Shown: positions 51,142-59,841 of the stretch, piece by piece
How the letters are laid out: the number at the start of each line of letters is the position of its first letter
How positions within the stretch are numbered: position 1 is the first letter of the stretch
Position numbers and translations under genes: made by a program
Notes under the pieces: model-generated
Seen by the model: only the letters and a program-made list of their open reading frames with translations
What the model was told of the DNA's origin: nothing
Databases searched by the model: none
Origin: Oscillospiraceae bacterium
Lineage (GTDB): Bacteria; Bacillota; Clostridia; Oscillospirales; Oscillospiraceae
Length of the DNA: 64,000 bases
Assembly: GCA_902801295.1 (NCBI GenBank)
Contig: CADCHN010000012.1
Span: 1 to 64,000, forward strand
Reading direction: 5' to 3'

Positions 51142-51849
51142 TCAGACCGCCTGCTCGCCGTCCAGCTGTTCCCGGGTGACCGCGCCGGTCCGCAGCGCCT
51201 CGTCGCGGATCTCCAGATAGTAGGCGGCGAAGGTGCTGTCCATGTAGGGTCCGACGTAGAAGGTGGACAGGATGCCCAAGGTCAGCAGCGACAGAATGAT
51301 CCAGCCGATAAAGCTCAAGCCCAGTACAAAGGCCTCCCATTTGTGGCCTTGCATCATCCGCATGGAGAGCTTCAGCGCGTCCTTGGCCTTGACGTTCGGG
51401 CAGTCGGCCAGGATATACTGCGTCATGCTGTAGGAAATCGCCTTGATGATGCCGGGGATCACCAGCAGCAGGCCCCAGAGGAACACAAACAGGCCCATCC
51501 AGAGGCTGCCGCCGAGCTTGCGGGGGTAATTCTGGAACGCCTCGGAGAACGGCGTCGTCACTGTGAGCTCATCTCTTTCTCCCCGGACGTTTTTGACGAA
51601 AAAGTAGTGCAGGCCAACCGTCAGGGGGCCGGCGAGCAGCAGCGTGAGCAGGCTGCCGGCATTGGCCCGGACGCTGATCGTCACCTGTCCGGGATTGCCG
51701 TTGGCGAGCGCCTTGATCTCCTGCCCGTTGGTAATCCAGGCCAGAACGCCGAGAACCGCCGACACCAGCAGCATTGCCAGCACGCAGTTCCAATAGTTGA
51801 GCTTGAACTGTTCTTTTCCGGTTGCCTTGATTTCCTGTCTTGTTTTCAT
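51142..51849 (-). CDS. DUF975 membrane protein
   Basis: 235 residues. Opening 'MKTRQEIKATGKEQFKLNYW' and several helices, with 'LLVIPGIIKAISYSMTQYIL' and 'LKLSMRMMQGHKWEAFVLGL', are diagnostic of DUF975. Function unknown. It is 15 bp downstream of the SpoIIE-like gene and may belong to its operon. Confidence 0.88.
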   Translation of the reverse strand: MKTRQEIKATGKEQFKLNYWNCVLAMLLVSAVLGVLAWITNGQEIKALANGNPGQVTISVRANAGSLLTLLLAGPLTVGLHYFFVKNVRGERDELTVTTPFSEAFQNYPRKLGGSLWMGLFVFLWGLLLVIPGIIKAISYSMTQYILADCPNVKAKDALKLSMRMMQGHKWEAFVLGLSFIGWIILSLLTLGILSTFYVGPYMDSTFAAYYLEIRDEALRTGAVTREQLDGEQAV

Positions 51850-51864
51850 TCCTTTACTTTCTCC

Positions 51865-54435
51865 TTAAAATGTTTTTTTCAAGGTCAAAACATTCCGGCC
51901 GTCCCGGTATTCATAGGTCACGTCGTCCATGAGCTTCTTGGTCATGAAGATGCCGAGGCCGCCGATTTCACGCTCCTCAGCGGAAAGCGCCACATCCGGG
52001 TCTGCCTTTTTCAGCGGGTCATAGGGTGTTCCGCTGTCGATGAAGGTGATCGTCACCGACGCAGGGTCTTCGGCGCGCGCCACGCGAACCGTCGCCTCGC
52101 CCTTGCCCGGCGCATAGGCGTAGCTGGCGATGTTGACGAAGATCTCCTCCACCGCCACGCCGATCTGCATCTGCGCTTTCGGCGGGCATTCGGCCGCCTC
52201 CAGGCGCTCCTCGACGAAGGCCTGCACCCGGGGCAGGTTTTCCTCTGTCGCTTCCAGGGTCAGCTCATCGGAGGGCATCCGGCCTTTATACTCCATGCAC
52301 AGCATCGTCAGATCGTCGAACTGCTCCGCGCCGGCGACAAATTGATCGACCGCGCCGCGGACCTGCTCCAGGATCTCTTTGGGAGTAGCATCGGGTGCCT
52401 CATTCAGCGCCGCGACCATGCGCTCCGTGCCGAAGAGCGTGTTCGACGCATCCGTTGCCTCGGGCACGCCGTCCGTATAGACAAACAGCTTGGTGCCGGG
52501 TTTCAGATGCCATTCATACTCTTTGTATGTCACGCCGTCCACCGCGCCGATGACCAGCCCGTGCTTGTCTTTGATCAGTTCAAAGCCGCCGTCCGGACGC
52601 TTCAGCACCGGATACTCATGGCCGGCGTTGGCCGCGGTCAGCTTGCCGGTGGAGATTTCCAGAATGCCCACCCAGACGGTCACAAACATCTCCTCCTGGT
52701 TGTTGGAGCAGATCGCCTGATTGGTTTTCGTCAGAATCTCCGCGGGAGAGCCGCCCAGCATGGCAACGCTCTGCAGAATGATCTTGGAGGCCATCATAAA
52801 CAGCGCCGAGGGCACGCCCTTGCCGGAGACATCCGCCATCACCATGCACAGGTGATCGTCGTCTACCAGGAAGAAATCGTAAAAGTCGCCGCCCACTTCC
52901 TTGGCCGGGTCCATATTGGCGTAGATGTCAATCTCCGGCCGTCCCGGGAAGGGCGGGAAGATATGCGGCATCATGGCGGCCTGGATCCTGGTGGCAAGCG
53001 ACAGCTCGGTGTTGATCCGTTCCTTCTCCGCCGTGATCTGCGTCAGCTGAGAGATGTAGGTTTTCGCCTTTTTGGTAAGCTCATCAAAGGCCTCGGCCAG
53101 CAGCTCGATTTCGTCGTTGGTGCGGTAGCTGTCCTTCATCGTAAATGGCTCGTTGGTGAGGCTGCTTTTGGTGATATCCCGCGTCATCTCTTCGATCGGA
53201 CGCACCATTTTCCGGACGGCGATCAGCGCAGAGACAACGCTGAGCAGAAAGACAGCGGCAATCACGGCGATCGCCGTCAGATAGGTCTTTGCCGAATCGG
53301 ATTTAAACTGTGCGCTCGCTTCTCCGTTGATTTTGTCATATTCGGCCAACAGCAGCTTTTCCGGCTGCTCGGTCAGTTCCTTTTCCACCGCCGTCACGAC
53401 GGCCCAGCCGACCGTGGGCATCGGCGCGCCGACCACATAATAGTCTTTGCCTTCGAGCGTGATCAAGCGGAGGCCGGTCTGCTCCAAAAGCGCCTGCTCC
53501 ACGAAGTCCGTCAGTTCGGGAATGCCGAGTTCTGACAGGCTTCGGGACCCGCCCTCTTTCGAATAGGGGAACAGTCCGCTCACATCCGAGGAAAGAATGA
53601 TCTGTCCCTTTTCATTGATAATCAGAACAGAACCGGCCTCCCGGGACGCGGCGTCGAGGACATTGTCTACACTTTCCAGCACGATATCAATGCCGACAAC
53701 ACCGGCAAGTTCCCCCTTAACTATCACCGGCGCCGAGCAGGTGACCAGAAGCTTCCCGCTGAAGCTGTCCGCCTCGATGCCGGTGAAATACACCCCGCCG
53801 GTTTCCGCCGCACCCCGGTACCAGGGCCGCTCGCGCACAGGGAACGGGATAGGCGTTCCGTTTTCATCCAGCTTGATCGCCGGCTTTTCGTCCACGCACA
53901 GATCTGTCCCGTCGGCAAGCCCGATATAGCATCCGTCGATTTTATCCGAGTTGCGCAGCATGGCGATCATGGGGGTGCTCATGTGCGCAACAACGCCGAG
54001 ATCCTTCGACTGCGTGTAGTCCACGCCTTCCTCACAGAGCACCATCGCCGACGGCACGCCGTCCATGGCCGGGTCCGGCAGACTGAAGGCCGCGGGTTCC
54101 ATGCTGTCCCGGTTTTCAAACAGTCCCTCTGCCATGGTCTGCAGCATCAGCGTGTTGTTGATGACCTCGGCAAAGTCGGCATCAGCCGTGCTGGCCTCCA
54201 GCGCGGCGGCGCGGATCATCGAGCCGCTCAGCATCTGGTGCATGGTCTCCTCGGAGGCCTGCGAGATGGCCTGCTGCTGCATGATCCGTGTCTCGTTGAC
54301 GATGTTGGCGAGCATTCGGTTCTGGTAGACGGTCACGCCTGCGAATACCGCGATCACCAGCACCAGGATAGACAGCACAAGCCCAATCGCTCTGCGCTGC
54401 AGTCCGCCGAATGTAATTCCCAGTAATTTTTTCAC
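51865..54435 (-). CDS. SpoIIE-type phosphatase fused to sensor and anti-sigma-like ATPase
   Basis: 856 residues from a GTG at 54435 with GGAGGAA upstream. Order: membrane helix (about 15-35), Cache-like extracellular sensor (about 40-360), second helix (about 385-405), HAMP, coiled linker, PP2C/SpoIIE phosphatase (about 485-715). The phosphatase has 'EVGGDFYDFFLVDDDHLCMV', 'ADVSGKGVPSALFMM' and 'YTDGVPEATD'. A C-terminal RsbW-like ATPase follows (N-box 'GVAVEEIFVNIASYAY', G1 'FIDSGTPYDPL', G2 'GGLGIFMTKKL'). It should dephosphorylate STAS partners (55769-56400) after an outside signal, while its own ATPase domain may rephosphorylate them or bind a partner. Confidence 0.9.
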   Translation of the reverse strand: MKKLLGITFGGLQRRAIGLVLSILVLVIAVFAGVTVYQNRMLANIVNETRIMQQQAISQASEETMHQMLSGSMIRAAALEASTADADFAEVINNTLMLQTMAEGLFENRDSMEPAAFSLPDPAMDGVPSAMVLCEEGVDYTQSKDLGVVAHMSTPMIAMLRNSDKIDGCYIGLADGTDLCVDEKPAIKLDENGTPIPFPVRERPWYRGAAETGGVYFTGIEADSFSGKLLVTCSAPVIVKGELAGVVGIDIVLESVDNVLDAASREAGSVLIINEKGQIILSSDVSGLFPYSKEGGSRSLSELGIPELTDFVEQALLEQTGLRLITLEGKDYYVVGAPMPTVGWAVVTAVEKELTEQPEKLLLAEYDKINGEASAQFKSDSAKTYLTAIAVIAAVFLLSVVSALIAVRKMVRPIEEMTRDITKSSLTNEPFTMKDSYRTNDEIELLAEAFDELTKKAKTYISQLTQITAEKERINTELSLATRIQAAMMPHIFPPFPGRPEIDIYANMDPAKEVGGDFYDFFLVDDDHLCMVMADVSGKGVPSALFMMASKIILQSVAMLGGSPAEILTKTNQAICSNNQEEMFVTVWVGILEISTGKLTAANAGHEYPVLKRPDGGFELIKDKHGLVIGAVDGVTYKEYEWHLKPGTKLFVYTDGVPEATDASNTLFGTERMVAALNEAPDATPKEILEQVRGAVDQFVAGAEQFDDLTMLCMEYKGRMPSDELTLEATEENLPRVQAFVEERLEAAECPPKAQMQIGVAVEEIFVNIASYAYAPGKGEATVRVARAEDPASVTITFIDSGTPYDPLKKADPDVALSAEEREIGGLGIFMTKKLMDDVTYEYRDGRNVLTLKKTF

Positions 54436-54482
54436 TTCTGTTCCTCCGCTGTGTCCCGGGTCAATCAAAAATGCCGCCAGCT

Positions 54483-54512
54483 CCCTTGGGAAAGCTCAAG
54501 TTTTCCCAAGGG
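54483..54512 (-). terminator. Hairpin between cystatin-like and SpoIIE-like genes
   Basis: CCCTTGGGAAA and TTTCCCAAGGG form an 11-bp stem. A T5 run lies some 12 nt further on, so termination is only partial or doubtful. Confidence 0.5.
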
Positions 54513-54524
54513 CGGCCGTTTGCA

Positions 54525-55139
54525 TCAGGCCTCGGCAGGCTCGGACAGCGCCGCGATATCCAGCGGCACAGTTTTCAGGACTTCCGTCTTTCCCTCAAGA
54601 TTCTCGTAAACGAAAGTCAGCGTCCAGCCCTTGCAGAGCACACAGTGCTTGGTGCCGGAGACGACCTGGGACGCCAGGTGCAGCACCGCGCCCTCGGTCT
54701 CCGCGCTGCTCTCCCGATCCACCGTCCAGCCGCCGAGGCTCTGACCGTCGGGCGCGGCCGCGTTTTCAACAACGCCGCTCTCCGCGATCTGCCCCAGATC
54801 CAGCGTGACAATGTTGCGGATCTCCGCCTCGCCCTGGAGGTTTTCATAGACGGTCACGACGGCATAGTAGGGCTGCGCGTCGGGATAGACCACCGCCGCT
54901 TCGCACAGGAAGCTGTAGTTGGTGCCGGAGACGAGCTGCGTGCCCAGCAGGGCGACCGTCTGGTAGCTCACGCCGACGAGGCCGTCGAGCGCCTTGTCAA
55001 ACGCGGCCTGCGCCTCGTCGGTAACAGCGCCGTCTTCCGACAGCGTCCAGCCGCCCACCTTCTTCTCCTGCTGTTTCCCGCAGGCGCCCAGCGTCAGCAG
55101 CAGGGCTAACAGCAGCGCAATTGCAATGATTTTTTTCAT
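54525..55139 (-). CDS. Lipoprotein with two cystatin-like domains
   Basis: 204 residues. The lipobox signal ('LLTLGACGKQQ') anchors it to the membrane outer face. The rest is two similar units of about 85 residues (about 28-115 and 118-200). Each starts with Gly-Gly-Trp-Thr ('VGGWTLSED', 'LGGWTVDRE') and carries a Gln-x-Val-x-Gly loop ('LLGTQLVSGTNYSFLCEA', 'LASQVVSGTKHCVLCKG'), then 'AVVTVYENLQGEAEI' / 'LTFVYENLEGKTEV'. GG at the N-terminus plus QxVxG are the contact sites of cystatin inhibitors of papain-like proteases. It lies in the same strand cluster as the C39 exporter. Confidence 0.75.
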   Translation of the reverse strand: MKKIIAIALLLALLLTLGACGKQQEKKVGGWTLSEDGAVTDEAQAAFDKALDGLVGVSYQTVALLGTQLVSGTNYSFLCEAAVVYPDAQPYYAVVTVYENLQGEAEIRNIVTLDLGQIAESGVVENAAAPDGQSLGGWTVDRESSAETEGAVLHLASQVVSGTKHCVLCKGWTLTFVYENLEGKTEVLKTVPLDIAALSEPAEA

Positions 55140-55179
55140 GGATATCCCTCCTGTCCGCGATGGAATCGCTCGCTGATTC

Positions 55180-55755
55180 TTATGCCAGCTTTTTGAAAAT
55201 GGTCATCTCCACGTCACGGCCGCGGATGCTGACCTTGACGTCGTCCGCCACATGGGCCACGACGGATTTTTCGAGTTCGTCCCAGGCCTCCGCAGCACCG
55301 GCCAGATTCTGCCGGACATACAGCTGCACCTGATGCTGATAGGAACGCATGGTCCACACCATCTCCGGGTTCATCCCGTCCTGGCTCACGTCCAGAACCA
55401 TCGGAATTCCCTCCACCGGCTCAAAGAAGGCGCGAATCTTCCCCATCAGGCCGCGGTGCGCTTCATTCTTCCCGCTGGTGGAGGCGGAGATCAGCTGCTC
55501 ACGCTTTTGAACATCCATTGCGGTCGTCGCATGAAGATGCAGCTCATACTGCTCGCCCTGGTTTTGGATCCAGAACTCGCCGTTCACATCGCCCGTGATG
55601 GCGCGCATCATGCTCGTCATTTCTTCCGCCAGGAGGCGAAGATGCAGCGCGCCTTTGGGAGACAGCTTCTGACGCTCGGCCACACGTTCGGCCTGGGCCA
55701 GCACGGCTTCCGTCCGGTCTTCGCGGCCGGCAAGAATAATCACATCACTTTTCAT
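55180..55755 (-). CDS. Degenerate anti-sigma ATPase-like protein
   Basis: 191 residues, soluble. Position and the segment 'LHLRLLAEEMTSMMRAI' suggest the GHKL ATPase fold used by RsbW-like anti-sigma factors, but the N-box Asn and the G1/G2 glycine motifs are not evident. It may bind STAS partners without kinase activity. It lies 13 bp after the STAS gene at 55769-56071 and 40 bp before the cystatin-like gene. Assignment is tentative. Confidence 0.5.
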   Translation of the reverse strand: MKSDVIILAGREDRTEAVLAQAERVAERQKLSPKGALHLRLLAEEMTSMMRAITGDVNGEFWIQNQGEQYELHLHATTAMDVQKREQLISASTSGKNEAHRGLMGKIRAFFEPVEGIPMVLDVSQDGMNPEMVWTMRSYQHQVQLYVRQNLAGAAEAWDELEKSVVAHVADDVKVSIRGRDVEMTIFKKLA

Positions 55756-55768
55756 CGTTTTTTCTCCC

Positions 55769-56071
55769 TTATTCGATGCTCAATATTGCCCGGAAGCCGG
55801 TCAGCTCGAGGACTTCCAGCACCATTTCGTTTGCGTTTACCACGGTGATTTTTCCTTTTCCCCGCAGCACCCGGTAGGTTGTCAGCAGAGCCCGGAGGCC
55901 GGCAGACGTGATATACGCCAGCTGCTTGAAATCAAAAACCAGATCGGTCACGCCCTCAAGCTCGCCGCGCAGGGCATCTTCCAGCTTCTGAGCGGTCACT
56001 GCGTCCAGACGGCCCTCCAGAGCGACCAACAGCATACTGTCTTTGCGGGTTTTCTTGATGTTCAGTTCCAT
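55769..56071 (-). CDS. STAS-domain anti-sigma-factor antagonist
   Basis: 100 residues, all one STAS domain. The phosphorylatable Ser region is 'DFKQLAYITSAGLRALLTTY'. 'LEGRLDAVTAQKLEDALR' is the usual opening. It is a likely substrate of the SpoIIE-like phosphatase at 51865-54435. It is 29 bp downstream of a second STAS gene. Confidence 0.92.
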   Translation of the reverse strand: MELNIKKTRKDSMLLVALEGRLDAVTAQKLEDALRGELEGVTDLVFDFKQLAYITSAGLRALLTTYRVLRGKGKITVVNANEMVLEVLELTGFRAILSIE

Positions 56072-56100
56072 GATTCAACCACTCCTTTTCTTCCTGCCGC

Positions 56101-56400
56101 TTACGCGATGGTCAGAATGTCCGAAAAGCCCGTGACATCGAAGATTTCCATGACCGTCTCGTTGACATGGGTGACGGTCATGGTTCCCTGTTTGCTCATG
56201 GCCTTCTGTGTTCCGAGCAGCACGCGCAGGCCAGCCGAAGAAATGTACTCCAGCTTTTCCAGATCCAGCGTCAGGCCGGTCACGTTCTCCAGGCTGTCCT
56301 TCAGTTCCTTTTCCAGAGCCGGCGCAGTCATGGTGTCCAGCCGTCCCTCCAGCTTAATCGTCAGTTCCCCGTTCTCGCCCGTCTTGTTGATGTTCAGCAT
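56101..56400 (-). CDS. STAS-domain anti-sigma-factor antagonist, second copy
   Basis: 99 residues. 'LEGRLDTMTAPALEKELK' and 'DLEKLEYISSAGLRVLLGTQ' (phospho-Ser) mark the fold. It is about half identical by eye to the neighbour at 55769-56071, so the pair probably arose by duplication. GGAGGG lies upstream of the ATG and a -10-like TATAAT at 56434-56439, without a good -35. Confidence 0.92.
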   Translation of the reverse strand: MLNINKTGENGELTIKLEGRLDTMTAPALEKELKDSLENVTGLTLDLEKLEYISSAGLRVLLGTQKAMSKQGTMTVTHVNETVMEIFDVTGFSDILTIA

Positions 56401-56477
56401 CGTTTTTCCCTCCGTTTAGCTTTGTATTCTATCATTATAATCTCTTCGTTTCTCTCTGGGTGTCCATGCGCCGGGAT

Positions 56478-56759
56478 TCACAGTTGCCCCGGAAATCCGT
56501 TCAGGGAGCCGTGCTCTTCGATCCACACGAACTTTTCCCAATCGGTCTGATTGAGAAAGGCTCTGGCCGCCACATAATGGTGCCTGCGCCCGGCCTCGCT
56601 GTTCATCGCCCGCGCATAGATCTCTTCACCGACGCAGTTGCGAAAAAAAGCCTTCGCTTCCTCCTGATATGCCCCGGATCGGTATTCGCCAAGGCAGCGG
56701 GCGGCGTCTGCCCCGGTCTGCGCGCTCCGGAGGAGCTGTACCTCTCCCTGTCTTTCCAT
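56478..56759 (-). CDS. Small hypothetical protein
   Basis: 93 residues from the ATG at 56759, which has GAGGAGA at good distance; 56801 does not. Charged, no signal peptide or Cys pairs. 'SGAYQEEAKAFFRNCVGEEI' and 'ARAFLNQTDWEKFVWIEEHG' suggest a small helical protein. Not recognised. It stands between the STAS genes and the LysM gene. Confidence 0.6.
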   Translation of the reverse strand: MERQGEVQLLRSAQTGADAARCLGEYRSGAYQEEAKAFFRNCVGEEIYARAMNSEAGRRHHYVAARAFLNQTDWEKFVWIEEHGSLNGFPGQL

Positions 56760-56874
56760 GGTCCGTCTCCTCTTCCTGAAAGCGGGCTGCGATTTCTCCA
56801 TCGCAGCGGCACATTTTTTCTCATCTTGATTATTAGGGATAGTCTATCAGTCATTGTCCAATAAATGTCCAAAA

Positions 56875-56919
56875 TAAAAAGCGCTCTTTTCCTGTTTTTC
56901 AGGAAAAGAGTGCTTTTTA
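56875..56919 (-). terminator. Terminator after the LysM mini-protein gene
   Basis: Minus strand GCACTCTTTTCCTG-AAAAA-CAGGAAAAGAGCGC followed by TTTTTATTTT, 34 nt past the stop at 56947. It splits the export/cargo genes from the regulatory genes. Confidence 0.92.
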
Positions 56920-56946
56920 TGCGGTGTAAAAGCCCGGGTTGAGGCC

Positions 56947-57147
56947 TCAGAAGCGGATGATCAGCTTCTGGCCGGCCTTGAGCTCCAGCGGGTTGCGGAT
57001 ATTGTTCCAGCGGCAGAGCTGCTCGACCGTGCAGTGGAACTTCTTGGCGATCTCCTCCATGGTGTCGCCGGGACGAACGATATAGGGAACGACCGTGCCG
57101 CCGCTGACGGCGCTCAGCACTTCATCCTCCAGGGGAGCTGCGTTCAT
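56947..57147 (-). CDS. Double-glycine-leader LysM mini-protein
   Basis: 66 residues. The N-terminus 'MNAAPLEDEVLSAVSGG' is a double-glycine leader (Leu-x-x-x-x-Leu-x-x-Val-x-Gly-Gly) of the type cut by C39 peptidase domains. The mature 49 residues are one complete LysM domain: 'YIVRPGDTMEEIAKKFHCTV', 'QLCRWNNI', 'LKAGQKLIIRF'. LysM binds GlcNAc-containing glycans such as peptidoglycan. Two Cys could form a disulfide. There is no enzyme domain. AAGGAGGA precedes the ATG. It is 47 bp after the 713-residue lipoprotein and on the exporter's strand. Confidence 0.9.
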   Translation of the reverse strand: MNAAPLEDEVLSAVSGGTVVPYIVRPGDTMEEIAKKFHCTVEQLCRWNNIRNPLELKAGQKLIIRF

Positions 57148-57194
57148 GGATGATTCCTCCTTATTTTTTGTTTTCCGTTCTTGAGGGACGGCTG

Positions 57195-59336
57195 TCAGGT
57201 TTTTTCGCCGCCCGCGTCCGGGTCAAAGCCCTCGGTCACGCCGTAGATATCGACCTGATAAATGCTCTCTTCGCTGGGCTCATCCGTGTAGAACACGGTG
57301 CAGCTGCAGCCCTCGGCCAGCAGGCCGTAAGCAAGGCGGCAGATCTCCGGGTCGACGGTGACGGTCTGGCCGTTGGCCAGTTCGATCGTATAGCGGGCCG
57401 CTTCGATGTCGTGGACGATACCCGCCATGGACGCATAGACCGGTTCCGGTGTAGGCGTGGGCTCGGGCTCCGGCTCCGGGGTCGGCGTGGGCTCCGGGCC
57501 GTTATCCAGCGTAATGCTTCCGCCGCACTCGATCACGTCCAGGCTATGCCCGCCGTAACTGCCCTTGTAGTTCCAGATCACGTTCATGAAAAACTCGTTG
57601 CTGCCCGGCGCAAGATCCACGGTGAAGCTCCGGCTGCCGAAGCGGGTCGTCGTCATACCGCCCCGGTAATCGACGGTGGGCTGATTCATCTTCGCCGTCT
57701 GCCCGGTGATGCTGAGCACGATGGCGTTATCCAGCGCATTGAGTTGGATAGAGGCCGAGCGAATGCTGACGTCCATCGTTACTACGGCCTTATTCTCGTC
57801 GGTTTTGCGCGCCTCCCAGTCGCAGCAGAGCTCCAGTCCGGTCTCGGTGTTGGAGCTGAAGCCGCCCTTGCCGATCAGTTCACCGGCGGGTTCGGGGGTC
57901 GGTTCCGGAGTGGGTTCGGGGGTCGGTTCCGGAGTGGGTTCGGGGGTCGGTTCCGGAGTGGGTTCGGGGGTCGGTTCCGGAGTGGGTTCGGGTGTCGGTT
58001 CCGGAGTAGGTTCGGGAGCAGGTTCCGGAGTGGGTTCGGGCGTCGGTTCCGGAGTGGGTTCGGGAGCAGGTTCCGGAGTGGGTTCGGGCGTCGGTTCCGG
58101 AGTGGGTTTGGGAGCAGGTTCCGCCGTAGGGGCGGGTGTCGGCTCCGCCGTGGGGGCGGGCGTGGGCGTCGGCTTCGGCGCCGCCTGAACAGAGAGATAG
58201 GCCGTGTTCGTGCGTGCAGTCTGCCCGTCGTAGTTGAAGGTGCAGTAGGCGCCCCAGCGATCGGTGCCCTCGCTGAGCTTGCTGATGCTCAGCGTGGTGC
58301 TGTAGATGCCGCCGAGCTCAATACCGGGGAACTTGTTGGCAAAATTCTGCGGCGTATACTCTCCCCCGTCCGGCGAGACGAAAGTCCAGCTCAGGGAGGT
58401 GTAGATATTGGCATAAGCGACGAAATAGGCTGTGTCTCCGGTTTCGCGCTTTTCATTGGTCGGGTTTTTGGTGATATACAGAAACAGCGGCGCGGCATCA
58501 GCGGGCTCGGGAAGCGGCTCGCCCAGGGGGCGGGGCTGAGGCAGCGGATTCGACTTGTCCGGGGCCTTGTCGCCCGTGAAGACAGCATAGCTGTCCGCCA
58601 GGCAGCGGACGTCGGTCGCCTCCTCAATGCTGAACCAGCCGAAGTTGCTGCTGCTCTGCTCCATGCCCGCAAGGGCGGTCTGGCCGGCCGCATTGTAGGC
58701 TTCGGGCGAGATTTCGCGGCCCTCGAGGTCCATATATTCGACGCTCCGCTGTCCGTTCTGCACGGAAACCGTCTGGAACGCGAAGCTCTGATAGCTCACC
58801 GTCCGGTCGCGCAGCGTGACGGCGCACTTGGCCGTAATCGCATCGGTGTCAGAGAGCAGGATATTGTCGTAAAACAGATAGGACCAGCTGCCGGTCACGG
58901 GGTCGTGGAAGGTATCCGCGTTTTCAGCGAGAATATCGGGGAAGGACTCGCCCTCCTGCAGCGGGATCGCGCATTCCGTCAGCGTGTCTAGCTTCTCGCT
59001 GAGCTCCCACACGTTCAGCGTGGTGGAGCGGTCCGCCTGGTGCTGCGAGGCCGCAATCAGCTCCGGCTGTCCGTTATGGTCGAGGTCTGTCACCGCGTAG
59101 CGCCACTCGCGCTCTCCCTCCTGCCGGACGGCGGGCAGCATCTGAAACAGCGCCGCCATCTGGGGATCCTCCGGCTCGGGAGTCGGCGAGGGTGCAGGCG
59201 TCGGCATGCTGTCGGCGGGCTCTGTGGCAGGCGGCGCGGGCTCGTCAGTCTGCTGCGGGGCGCTCTGGCCGCAGGCCGCAAGCGAAAGGAGCATCGCAGC
59301 GGCCAGCAGGATGCAAAGGATTGATTTTCTGTTCAT
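57195..59336 (-). CDS. Large lipoprotein with Pro-Thr-Glu stalks
   Basis: 713 residues. Lipobox '[12 protein letters not shown]'. A first domain (about 60-390) opens with a VCBS-like '[20 protein letters not shown]'. It is joined by a long [16 protein letters not shown] stalk (about 393-480) to a second beta domain (about 482-625; '[20 protein letters not shown]'). A shorter stalk leads to a small domain of about 70 residues ('[20 protein letters not shown]'). It is probably an outer-face sensor or scaffold spanning the wall. It sits between the two double-glycine mini-proteins, so a role in their display or immunity is possible. Confidence 0.8.
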   Translation of the reverse strand: MNRKSILCILLAAAMLLSLAACGQSAPQQTDEPAPPATEPADSMPTPAPSPTPEPEDPQMAALFQMLPAVRQEGEREWRYAVTDLDHNGQPELIAASQHQADRSTTLNVWELSEKLDTLTECAIPLQEGESFPDILAENADTFHDPVTGSWSYLFYDNILLSDTDAITAKCAVTLRDRTVSYQSFAFQTVSVQNGQRSVEYMDLEGREISPEAYNAAGQTALAGMEQSSSNFGWFSIEEATDVRCLADSYAVFTGDKAPDKSNPLPQPRPLGEPLPEPADAAPLFLYITKNPTNEKRETGDTAYFVAYANIYTSLSWTFVSPDGGEYTPQNFANKFPGIELGGIYSTTLSISKLSEGTDRWGAYCTFNYDGQTARTNTAYLSVQAAPKPTPTPAPTAEPTPAPTAEPAPKPTPEPTPEPTPEPAPEPTPEPTPEPTPEPAPEPTPEPTPEPTPEPTPEPTPEPTPEPTPEPTPEPTPEPTPEPAGELIGKGGFSSNTETGLELCCDWEARKTDENKAVVTMDVSIRSASIQLNALDNAIVLSITGQTAKMNQPTVDYRGGMTTTRFGSRSFTVDLAPGSNEFFMNVIWNYKGSYGGHSLDVIECGGSITLDNGPEPTPTPEPEPEPTPTPEPVYASMAGIVHDIEAARYTIELANGQTVTVDPEICRLAYGLLAEGCSCTVFYTDEPSEESIYQVDIYGVTEGFDPDAGGEKT
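57890..58130 (-). repeat. 24-bp-type repeats coding PEPTPEPT stalk
   Basis: About ten imperfect copies of a GC-rich 24-bp unit (plus strand GGTTCCGGAGTGGGTTCGGG...). They code the Pro-Glu-Pro-Thr stalk. Confidence 0.88.
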
Positions 59337-59410
59337 GATTTTTCCTCCGGGATTCGGAGAAGGACCTCAGAAACGGGCGCTCTCCGATGTGCTTTTCAAA
59401 TGAAAATGAG

Positions 59411-59441
59411 GCGCTCCGCCCGCGAATGACGGGCGGGGCGC
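59411..59441 (-). terminator. Hairpin after the CW_7 mini-protein gene
   Basis: Minus strand GCGCCCCGCCCG-TCATTCG-CGGGCGGAGCGC, followed by CTCATTTTCATTT, 20 nt past the stop at 59461. Moderately good terminator. Confidence 0.7.
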
Positions 59442-59460
59442 ACCATTTTGCCGTGAAAAC

Positions 59461-59784
59461 TCACAGCAGCATATTGTTGACCAGATTCTGGATGGTGTCG
59501 TAATCGTAACCGGCCTTGGCCAGAGCAATCTTGCGGGCATCGCCGTTGCCGTACTTGCCGTCGATCACGTCCTTGGCGACCTTCTCATACTTGAGCAGGT
59601 CGTTGACCAGGCCCTGCACGACCTTCGGATCAAAGCCGGCCTTGCGCAGCGCAGCAAAGCGGGCCTCGCCGTTGCCGTAGTCGCCGTTGATGCAGGCATA
59701 AGCCGCCTTCAGGTTGGCCGTCATACCGCCGGAAACGTTCTCCAGGACCTCGTCGGTCAGCTTTTCCAGTTTTTCAATTGCCAT
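59461..59784 (-). CDS. Double-glycine-leader protein with two CW_7 repeats
   Basis: 107 residues. Leader 'MAIEKLEKLTDEVLENVSGG' ends in the Gly-Gly site for a C39 peptidase. The mature 87 residues are two CW_7 cell-wall-binding repeats, as in the Cpl-7 phage lysozyme: 'INGDYGNGEARFAALRKAGF' with 'VVQGLVNDLL', and 'VIDGKYGNGDARKIALAKAG' with 'IQNLVNNMLL'. CW_7 repeats bind the muropeptide. No catalytic domain is attached. Start has AAGGAAG. It lies 57 bp downstream of the NHLM-type ABC transporter, its likely exporter. Confidence 0.92.
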   Translation of the reverse strand: MAIEKLEKLTDEVLENVSGGMTANLKAAYACINGDYGNGEARFAALRKAGFDPKVVQGLVNDLLKYEKVAKDVIDGKYGNGDARKIALAKAGYDYDTIQNLVNNMLL

Positions 59785-59841
59785 CGTTATGCTTCCTTTC
59801 TATATGTTTATTTTGAAAAGACGTTCTGTATGAGCGTCTGA

